Of a stretch of 64,000 nt of DNA, positions 1-6,729 are shown piece after piece. The DNA comes from Streptomyces barringtoniae (lineage in GTDB: Bacteria; Actinomycetota; Actinomycetes; Streptomycetales; Streptomycetaceae): the NCBI RefSeq assembly GCF_020819595.1, contig NZ_JAJHNP010000026.1:78946-142945 (forward strand), given 5' to 3'. A model generated the notes under the pieces. The model ran no database searches, had not been told where the DNA came from, and was given only the letters and a program-made list of their open reading frames with translations. Position 1 is the stretch's first letter, and the number at the start of each line of letters is the position of its first letter. A program made the position numbers and the translations under genes.

Positions 1-1
1 G

Positions 2-649
2 ATGCCGGTGGAGTACGAGAACGACGTCAACCTCGTCGCCCTGGCCGAACAGCGGCTCGGGGCGGCCAAGGGGCACGCGGACTTCGTGCTGCTGTGGAAC
101 CAGGAAGGCCTCGGCGCCGCCCTGGTCCTCGGCGGCCGGCTGCACCGCGGCTGGACCGGCGGCGCCGGCGAGGTCGGCTTCCTGCCGGTGCCGGGCACCC
201 CCCTGGTCCGGCAGGTGACCAAGGCCAACAGCGGTGGCTACCAGGAGCTGGCCGGCTCCCAGGCCGTACCGAAGCTGGCCCGGGAACTCGGCATCGAAGA
301 CGTGCCGTCGGGGTCGTACACCGAGGTCGCCGCCGAGCTCGTGGCCCGGGGCGCCGACCACGCCTCCGGCCCCTACCGGGAACTGCTCCAGACCTACGCG
401 ACCCGGCTCGCCACCGGTCTCGCCTCGCTCGTCTCCGTCCTCGACCCCGAACTCGTCGTCCTCAGCGGCTCCGCGCTGACGGCCGGCGGCGAGGTGCTGC
501 GCGCCCTCGTCCAGGCCGAGCTGGAGGAGCTGGCCGCTGCCCGCCCCCGGCTGGTCGTCGGCGACGTCCACGAACACCCCGTTCTGCGCGGCGCGTTGGA
601 GTCCGCGCTCGTGACCACCCGCGACGAGGTCTTCGACACCTCGCGCTGA
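2..649 (+). CDS. ROK-family protein, C-terminal part (5' end outside window)
   Basis: The visible 215 residues match the C-terminal sugar-kinase-like half of ROK proteins: the glycine-rich segment GLGAALVLGGRLHRGW followed by GGAGEVGF corresponds to the ROK GIGxGLxxxGxxxxGxxGxAGEIGH signature, and VVLSGSALTAGGE near residue 155 fits the last sugar/ATP-contact strand. The first in-frame ATG at base 2 is probably internal, because ROK regulators of the NagC/XylR type carry an upstream helix-turn-helix of about 80 residues and their ROK domain starts earlier. The cysteine cluster CxCGxxGC of many ROK repressors is absent. Directly upstream of a sugar ABC transporter, it is most likely that operon's repressor (inference). 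Confidence 0.75.
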   Translation: MPVEYENDVNLVALAEQRLGAAKGHADFVLLWNQEGLGAALVLGGRLHRGWTGGAGEVGFLPVPGTPLVRQVTKANSGGYQELAGSQAVPKLARELGIEDVPSGSYTEVAAELVARGADHASGPYRELLQTYATRLATGLASLVSVLDPELVVLSGSALTAGGEVLRALVQAELEELAAARPRLVVGDVHEHPVLRGALESALVTTRDEVFDTSR

Positions 650-699
650 CCCCGGCAGCACCTCCTCTTCCCGTTCGCCCGTCCCTGGGAGACCTCGCC

Positions 700-2046
700 A
701 TGCCCACAGCCATACCCGAAGTCGCCCGAAAAGCGGCTTTCGCCCTGACCGCCTCCGCCCTGCTCCTCACCGCGACCGCCTGTACCGGGCAGTCGGGCTC
801 CGGTGCCACGGACGACGCCTCGAAGGACACCACGATCAACTTCTGGCACGCCTGGAGCGCGCCGAACGAGGTGCAGGCCGTCAAGTCCCTGGTCGCCGGC
901 TTCGAGAAGGCGCACCCCAACATCCACGTGAACATCGTCGGCAACATGACCGACGACAAGATCAACCAGGCGCTGCGTTCGGGTGGTGACAGGGCACCGG
1001 ACGTGATCTCCTCGTTCACCACCAACAATGTGGGCAAGTTCTGTTCCTCGGGTGCGCTGGTCGACCTCAACCCCTTCTTCAGGAAGTCCGGCATCGACCC
1101 CGGGAAGACGTTCCCGAAGCCGATGAACGAATACACCCAGTTCGACGGCAACCGCTGCACCGCGCCGCTGCTCGGTGACGCGTACGGGCTCTACTACAAC
1201 AAGACGGCGTTCCAGAAGGCCGGTATCGCGAATCCGCCGAAGACCTGGTCCGAGTTCGAGGCGGACGCCAAGAAGCTGACCATCACCCAGGGCGACGGCT
1301 ACAAGCAGCTCGGATTCATGCCGGACTACCACGGCTGGGAGACCACCACCGAGCACTACTTCGCGCAGTTCTCACCGACGTACTTCGGCAAGGACGGAAA
1401 GTCGGACGTCGCCACGGACCCGGCGTTCGAGAAGGGCTTCGCACTCCAGAAGCGGCTCGTGGACGAACTCGGTGGATTCCAGAAACTGGAGAGGTTCCGT
1501 TCGACCCTCGGTGACGAATGGGGCCCCAAGCACCCCTTCCACACCGGTCAGGTCGCCATGCAGCTCGACGGCGAATGGCGGCTCGGGATGGCCGAACAGG
1601 CCAAGCCGAAGTTCGAGATCGGGGTCGCCCCGCTGCCCGTGCCCGACGACCAGGCGGCACAGTACGGCAAGGGCTACATCACCGGGACCATCGCGGGCAT
1701 CGCCGCCACCAGCCACAAGCAGAACGCGGCCTGGGAATTCGTCAAGTACATCACCACGAACACGGACGCGGTGGTCGGCTTCGCCAACGACATCCACAAC
1801 GTCCCCTCCACGCTGGCCGCGCTGAAGTCCCCGAAGCTGAAGTACGACCCGCGCTTCAAGACGTTCCTCGACATCGCCGCGAATCCGGCCTCCACCACCA
1901 GTCCCGCCTCGATCAACGGCGGCGTGTACCTGGTGACGATCCAGCAGTTCGGTTACGACTACGAAAGCGGCAAGGCCACCGATCTGAAGGCCGGTCTGAA
2001 GAAGACGGCCGCGCAGATCGACACGGACATCGCGCAGGCGAAGTAG
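700..2046 (+). CDS. Carbohydrate ABC transporter substrate-binding lipoprotein
   Basis: This 448-residue family 1 solute-binding protein captures a sugar outside the membrane for the two permeases encoded next. The N-terminus has a charged stretch, a hydrophobic core and a lipobox ending in ATAC (cysteine about residue 28), indicating a lipoprotein. INFWHAWSAPNEVQAV and the later GEWRLGMAEQ and YITGTIAGIAATS segments are typical of sugar-binding proteins. ATG 700 is chosen because it directly precedes the signal peptide and has GGGAG 8 bases upstream; the longer open frame to the left overlaps the ROK gene and is a shadow. No ATPase gene is in this operon; streptomycete sugar transporters often share the MsiK ATPase encoded elsewhere. 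Confidence 0.9.
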   Translation: MPTAIPEVARKAAFALTASALLLTATACTGQSGSGATDDASKDTTINFWHAWSAPNEVQAVKSLVAGFEKAHPNIHVNIVGNMTDDKINQALRSGGDRAPDVISSFTTNNVGKFCSSGALVDLNPFFRKSGIDPGKTFPKPMNEYTQFDGNRCTAPLLGDAYGLYYNKTAFQKAGIANPPKTWSEFEADAKKLTITQGDGYKQLGFMPDYHGWETTTEHYFAQFSPTYFGKDGKSDVATDPAFEKGFALQKRLVDELGGFQKLERFRSTLGDEWGPKHPFHTGQVAMQLDGEWRLGMAEQAKPKFEIGVAPLPVPDDQAAQYGKGYITGTIAGIAATSHKQNAAWEFVKYITTNTDAVVGFANDIHNVPSTLAALKSPKLKYDPRFKTFLDIAANPASTTSPASINGGVYLVTIQQFGYDYESGKATDLKAGLKKTAAQIDTDIAQAK

Positions 2047-2049
2047 CCG

Positions 2050-2991
2050 ATGAGTACGGTCACTCTGGCGTCGAAGCGCCGCCGGTCGGCGCTCAGGACC
2101 CTCGCCTTCATGTCGCCCTGGCTGATCGGCTTCGCGGTCTTCTTCGCGTATCCGCTGATCTCGACGGTCTATTTCTCCTTCATGCACTACGACGGCTTCC
2201 GGCCGCCGACGTGGAGCGGCGGGAAGAACTGGCGTTACGTCTTCGAGCACTACCCGCTCTTCTGGCCGGCCCTGCGCAACACGCTGTGGCTGGTGCTGGT
2301 GATGGTGTCGTTGCGGGTCGTCTTCGGGCTCGGCATCGGCCTGCTCATCACGAAGATGAAGACGGGCACGGGGGTCTTCCGCACCCTCTTCTACCTGCCG
2401 TACCTGGCCCCGCCCGTCGCCGCGACCATGGCCTTCGCCTTCCTGCTCAACCCCGGTACGGGCCCGGTCAACTCGATCCTGCAGAAGGTGGGCATCCCGG
2501 CGCCCGGCTGGTTCAACGACCCCACCTGGTCCAAGCCGGCCCTGACCCTGCTGGCGCTGTGGGGCATCGGCGACCTCATGGTCATCTTCATGGCGGCCCT
2601 GCTGGACGTGCCGACCGAGCAGTACGAGGCGGCCGAACTGGACGGGGCCTCGGCCTGGCAGCGGTTCAGGTACGTCACCCTGCCGAACATCTCCCCGATC
2701 GTGATGTTCTCGGTCGTCACCGGCGTGATACAGACCATGCAGTACTACACCCAGCCGCTGATCGCCGGGAAGGTCGCCTCCGGGGTGATCCAGGGCGCGG
2801 GCACCCAGTTCGAGCCCGGCTACCCGGACAAGTCCACGCTCACCCTCCCCCAGCTCGTCTACAACCTCGGCTTCCAGCGCTTCGACTACGGCTCGGCCTG
2901 TGTGGTGGCGCTGGTGCTGTTCGCCCTGTCGATGGTGTTCACCGGGTTCCTGATGCGGCGCCGGGGCGGTCTCATCCAGGCAGGTGACTGA
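2050..2991 (+). CDS. Carbohydrate ABC transporter permease (MalF-like)
   Basis: A 313-residue inner-membrane permease with about six hydrophobic segments. It carries the cytoplasmic EAA loop (EQYEAAELDGASAWQRF then VTLPNISP, about residues 193-218) that docks to the transport ATPase. It starts 3 bases after the binding-protein stop and ends 2 bases before the next permease, so the three are co-transcribed and presumably form one importer. Confidence 0.92.
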   Translation: MSTVTLASKRRRSALRTLAFMSPWLIGFAVFFAYPLISTVYFSFMHYDGFRPPTWSGGKNWRYVFEHYPLFWPALRNTLWLVLVMVSLRVVFGLGIGLLITKMKTGTGVFRTLFYLPYLAPPVAATMAFAFLLNPGTGPVNSILQKVGIPAPGWFNDPTWSKPALTLLALWGIGDLMVIFMAALLDVPTEQYEAAELDGASAWQRFRYVTLPNISPIVMFSVVTGVIQTMQYYTQPLIAGKVASGVIQGAGTQFEPGYPDKSTLTLPQLVYNLGFQRFDYGSACVVALVLFALSMVFTGFLMRRRGGLIQAGD

Positions 2992-2993
2992 CC

Positions 2994-3887
2994 ATGACCC
3001 AAGTACTGGACAAGCCGGTGAAGCTGGGGACACCGCCCTCGGCCGCCGAGCGCACCGCCCGGCGCAGGACGCTGTTCGAATGGATCGCGATCCACTCCCT
3101 CGGTGTCGCCGCCGCGCTGTTCTTCACCCTGCCGTTCGTGTTCGTCTTCCTGACCTCGCTGATGAGCGACACCCAGGCACTCAGCCGCGACCTGATCCCG
3201 CACACCTGGGAGTGGGGCAACTACCGGAAGGTCTTCGACACACCCGGCTTCCTCACCTGGTGGAAGAACACCCTGATCTACGCCGGCCTCGGCACCGTCC
3301 TGACCGTGGTGTCGTCCATCCCGGTGGCGTACGCGCTCGCCAAGTTCCGCTTCCGGGGCCGGAACCTGTCCCTGATGCTGGTCATCTCGATGATGATGCT
3401 GCCCCCGCAGGTGGTCATCATCCCGATGTACCTGTTCTGGGCGAAGCAGCTGGACCTGTCCGGCACGCTGTGGCCGCTGATCATCCCGATGGCGTTCGGC
3501 GACGCGTTCTCCATCTTCCTGCTGCGCCAGTTCCTGATGACCATCCCGAACGAGTACCTGGACGCCGCGAGGGTGGACGGCTGCGGAGACCTCAGGACCC
3601 TGCTGAAGGTCGTCCTGCCCATGGCCAGGCCGGGGATCGCGGCCGTCGCCCTCTTCCAGTTCTTCTACGCCTGGAACGACTACTTCGGCCCGCAGATCTA
3701 CGCGTCCGAGAACCCCGGCGCCTGGACCCTGAGTTACGGCCTGGAGTCCTTCAAGGGCGCCCACCACACCGACTGGAACCTCACGATGGCCGCGACCGTG
3801 CTGGTCATGGCCCCTGTGATCCTCGTGTTCTTCTTCGCCCAGAAGGCGTTCGTCGAGGGCGTCACGCTCACCGGAGTGAAGGGTTAA
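2994..3887 (+). CDS. Carbohydrate ABC transporter permease (MalG-like)
   Basis: A 297-residue permease, the second half of the heteromeric sugar importer. It has a hydrophobic segment after the cytoplasmic N-terminus (ALFFTLPFVFVFLTSL), about six membrane spans in total, and the EAA loop NEYLDAARVDGCGD followed by VVLPMARPG near residue 200. ATG 2994 lies 2 bases after the preceding stop, with AGGTGACTGACC just upstream. An alternative frame starting at 2984 is a GC-rich shadow. Confidence 0.92.
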   Translation: MTQVLDKPVKLGTPPSAAERTARRRTLFEWIAIHSLGVAAALFFTLPFVFVFLTSLMSDTQALSRDLIPHTWEWGNYRKVFDTPGFLTWWKNTLIYAGLGTVLTVVSSIPVAYALAKFRFRGRNLSLMLVISMMMLPPQVVIIPMYLFWAKQLDLSGTLWPLIIPMAFGDAFSIFLLRQFLMTIPNEYLDAARVDGCGDLRTLLKVVLPMARPGIAAVALFQFFYAWNDYFGPQIYASENPGAWTLSYGLESFKGAHHTDWNLTMAATVLVMAPVILVFFFAQKAFVEGVTLTGVKG

Positions 3888-3894
3888 CCACGAC

Positions 3895-5160
3895 ATGAAA
3901 CTCACCGTGGTCGGCGGAGGCTCGACCTACACCCCCGAACTCATCGACGGCTTCGCACGCCTCAGGGACACCCTGCCCATCGAGGAACTCGTCCTCGTGG
4001 ACCCGGCCGCGGAGCGCCTGGAGCTGGTGGGCGGGCTGGCCCGGCGGATCTTCGCCCGGCAGGGTCATCCCGGCCGGATCGTCACCACCGCCGACCTGGA
4101 CGCGGGCGTGGACGGCGCCGACGCCGTGCTGCTCCAGCTGCGCATCGGCGGCCAGGCGGCCCGTGAGCAGGACGAGACCTGGCCGCTGGAGTGCGGCTGC
4201 GTCGGCCAGGAGACCACCGGCGCGGGCGGCCTGGCCAAGGCGCTGCGCACGGTCCCGGTCGTCCTGGACATCGCCGAACGGGTCCGCCGTGCCAACCCGC
4301 GCGCGTGGATCATCGACTTCACCAACCCCGTCGGCATCGTCACCCGCGCCCTGCTCCAGGCCGGACACCGGGCGGTCGGACTGTGCAACGTGGCGATCGG
4401 CTTCCAGCGGAAGTTCGCCGGGCTGCTGGGCGTGGCCCCGGCCGAGGTCCATCTCGCGCACGTGGGACTCAACCACCTCACCTGGGAGACGGGGGTACGG
4501 CTGGGCGGCCCGGAGGGCGAGAACGTCCTGCCCAAGCTGCTGGCCGAGCACGGTGAGTCGATCGCCGACGACCTGCATCTGCCGCGCCCCCTCCTGGACC
4601 GCCTGGGCGTGGTCCCCTCCTACTACCTGCGCTACTACTACGCCCACGACGAGGTCGTACGCGAACTGCGCACCAAGCCCTCCCGGGCGGCCGAAGTCGC
4701 CGCCATGGAGCGTGAGTTGCTGGCGATGTACGGCGACCCGGCCCTGGACGAGAAGCCGGCGCTGCTCGCCAAGCGCGGCGGCGCGTACTACTCGGAGGCG
4801 GCCGTGGACCTGGCGGCGGCCCTGCTGGGCGGAGGTGGCAGCCCCTACCAGGTGGTGAACGCGTTCAACAAGGGCACGCTGCCCTTCCTCCCCGACGACG
4901 CGGTGATCGAGGTCCAGGCCGCGGTCGGCCCGGCCGGTCCGGCCCCGCTGCCGGTGCCGGAGCCGGACCCCCTGTTCGCCGGCCTGATCGCGAACGTGAC
5001 GGCGTACGAGGACCTGGCCCTGGAGGCGGCGCTGCGCGGCGGCCGCGACCGCGTCTTCCGCGCCCTGCTCGCCCATCCGCTGATCGGGCAGCACGCGTAC
5101 GCCGACGCCCTCACCGACCAGCTGATCGCACACAACCGGGAGCACCTCGCGTGGGCCTGA
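3895..5160 (+). CDS. GH4 family glycosidase (6-phospho-beta-glucosidase type)
   Basis: A 421-residue glycoside hydrolase family 4 enzyme. GH4 enzymes use NAD and a divalent metal to cleave glycosides by an oxidation-elimination route. The N-terminal Rossmann motif is VVGGGSTYTPELIDG; the metal/substrate region includes TNPVGIVTRAL, GLCNVAIGF (conserved cysteine and asparagine) and GLNHLTW (conserved histidine). VVPSYYLRYYY matches the 6-phospho-beta-glucosidase branch. It starts 7 bases after the permease and overlaps the next gene by 10 bases. Because ABC import delivers unphosphorylated sugar, the following kinase may supply the phosphate (inference); the exact substrate cannot be read from sequence. 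Confidence 0.88.
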   Translation: MKLTVVGGGSTYTPELIDGFARLRDTLPIEELVLVDPAAERLELVGGLARRIFARQGHPGRIVTTADLDAGVDGADAVLLQLRIGGQAAREQDETWPLECGCVGQETTGAGGLAKALRTVPVVLDIAERVRRANPRAWIIDFTNPVGIVTRALLQAGHRAVGLCNVAIGFQRKFAGLLGVAPAEVHLAHVGLNHLTWETGVRLGGPEGENVLPKLLAEHGESIADDLHLPRPLLDRLGVVPSYYLRYYYAHDEVVRELRTKPSRAAEVAAMERELLAMYGDPALDEKPALLAKRGGAYYSEAAVDLAAALLGGGGSPYQVVNAFNKGTLPFLPDDAVIEVQAAVGPAGPAPLPVPEPDPLFAGLIANVTAYEDLALEAALRGGRDRVFRALLAHPLIGQHAYADALTDQLIAHNREHLAWA

Positions 5161-6125
5161 CCCAGACCGTCCTCGCCATCGACGCCGGAAACAGCAAGAC
5201 CGACGTGGCCGTGGTCACCGCCGCCGGGGAGGTGCTGGCCACCGCCCGCGGCGGCGGTTTCCGCCCGCCCGCGGTGGGGGTGAGGGCGGCGGTGGACGCG
5301 CTGGCCGAACCGGTGGGGCGCGCCTTCGCGGACGCCGGCGTCACGTCCGTCTCGCATGTCTCGGCGTGCCTGGCCAACGCCGATCTGCCCGTCGAGGAGG
5401 AGCAGTTGGCGACGGCGCTCCAGGCGCGCGGCTGGGGCGCGTCGGTGGAGGTGCGCAACGACACCTTCGCGATCCTGCGTGCGGGAGTCGCCGAGCCGCG
5501 CGGGGTGGCCGTGGTGTGCGGGGCCGGGATCAACTGCGTCGGCATGCGCCCCGACGGCCGTACCGCGCGCTTTCCGGCCATCGGCCGGATCTCCGGTGAC
5601 TGGGGCGGGGGCTGGGGCCTGGCGGAGGAGGCGCTGTGGTTCGCCGCCCGCGCGGAGGACGGCCGGGGCGGGCCGACGGCCCTCGCCCGCACCCTGCCCG
5701 GCCACTTCGGCCTGACGACGATGTACGCGCTGATCGAGGCGCTGCACCTGGAGCACGTCGGCCACGACCGCCGGCACGAGCTGACCCCGGTGCTCTTCGC
5801 GACGGCCGCCGAGGGCGATGCGGTGGCCCGCTCGATCGTCGCCCGGCTCGCGGAGGAGGTCGCGGTGATGGCCACGGTGGCGCTGACGCGCCTGGACCTG
5901 CTCGACGAGGAGACGCCGGTCCTGCTGGGCGGCAGCGTGCTGACCGCCGGCCACGCCCTGCTCGACGACGGCATCCGCGACCTGCTGACCGCCCGCGCGC
6001 CCAAGGCCGACGTCCGCGTGGTCACGGCGAGCCCGGTCCTGGGCGCGGCCCTGCTGGGCCTGGACCGCCTGGGCGCGGGCCCGCAGGCGCGGGAGCGGGC
6101 GCGGGGGCACTGGGAGCGGCCCTGA
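5151..6125 (+). CDS. BadF/BadG-type sugar kinase (N-acetylglucosamine kinase-like)
   Basis: A 324-residue member of the ASKHA superfamily. LAIDAGNSKTDVAVV at residues 6-20 is the phosphate-1 loop; RNDTFAILRAG and CGAGINCVG fit the sugar/phosphate-2 region; ISGDWGGGWGLAEEAL is typical of eukaryotic-like N-acetylglucosamine kinases; LLGGSVLTAGHALL is the adenosine motif. The GTG start at 5151 overlaps the GH4 stop, implying translational coupling. It probably phosphorylates the imported sugar or a hydrolysis product. A hairpin GAGGAC-GTCCTC follows at about 6125-6144. Confidence 0.85.
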   Translation: MGLTQTVLAIDAGNSKTDVAVVTAAGEVLATARGGGFRPPAVGVRAAVDALAEPVGRAFADAGVTSVSHVSACLANADLPVEEEQLATALQARGWGASVEVRNDTFAILRAGVAEPRGVAVVCGAGINCVGMRPDGRTARFPAIGRISGDWGGGWGLAEEALWFAARAEDGRGGPTALARTLPGHFGLTTMYALIEALHLEHVGHDRRHELTPVLFATAAEGDAVARSIVARLAEEVAVMATVALTRLDLLDEETPVLLGGSVLTAGHALLDDGIRDLLTARAPKADVRVVTASPVLGAALLGLDRLGAGPQARERARGHWERP

Positions 6126-6183
6126 GGACCGGGACCCGTCCTCCGGCCGGCGAGGGTGGGGCAGGGCAGAGCGGCGGGGTACG

Positions 6184-6600
6184 TCAGCCGAAGTGGAGGT
6201 CGCCCTCGATGGTGCCGGTCTGGATGACGGGGCCGCGGATGTCGCCTCCGCTGATGGTGTTGTGCACGGAGGTGCCCGGTTCCGTGGAGTGTTCTGCCGC
6301 CGCCATCAGGGCGCGCAGCCCGGCCTGCGCCGCCGGATCCTCTCGGAGCAGGAGCAGCAGCCGCGCCTGCCACCGGGACTCGATCTCGGCAAGGGCCGCC
6401 CGGTCACCGCTGTCCGCGGCGGCGACGACCGCGGCGCGGGCCTCTTCCAGCTCCGCGTCCGCCGCCCGCGCCTCGTCGGCCCGCCCACGCCCGAACAGGG
6501 CCCGCGCCCGGCTCCTGGCCGTGGCCCATGCGTCGCCCGCCATCAGCTGGACCAGGGTCGTCGCCCCGGACATGGCCAGCGCAGTCAGTTCGGCCTCCAC
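6184..6600 (-). CDS. Small helical protein with C-terminal amyloid-like motif (candidate NLR effector)
   Basis: A 138-residue protein divergent from the NACHT gene. The GTG start at 6600 has GGGAGG 6 bases upstream, stronger than the internal ATG nine codons later. Residues 1-108 are predicted almost entirely helical (ALAMSGATTLVQLMAGDAWA, then ESRWQARLLLLLREDPAAQ). Residues 111-137 form a separate motif, VHNTISGGD then VIQTGTIEGDLHF. The N-terminal start resembles a common streptomycete family of unknown function, and the layout (helical domain followed by a BASS/RHIM-like motif) is that described for Bell-domain effectors. The neighbouring NACHT protein starts with a matching motif, so this is inferred to be its signalling partner, perhaps a membrane-targeting death effector. 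Function is not proven from sequence. Confidence 0.7.
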   Translation of the reverse strand: MEAELTALAMSGATTLVQLMAGDAWATARSRARALFGRGRADEARAADAELEEARAAVVAAADSGDRAALAEIESRWQARLLLLLREDPAAQAGLRALMAAAEHSTEPGTSVHNTISGGDIRGPVIQTGTIEGDLHFG

Positions 6601-6729
6601 GCCGCCTCCCTTCGTGTCGCCGCTTCCCGCCGTTCCCGGCGCGAACTCCCGGGTGTTCCAGCCTACTTGGAGCACACCGGCGACGCGGGCTATCGTGCTC
6701 GGCCAGGAGACGGCGGAGGTGCGCGAGAC

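Noticed and set aside
1372..3033. 553-codon minus-strand frame opposite the sugar transporter
   Set aside because: Antisense shadow of the binding protein and permease genes, no recognisable motif.
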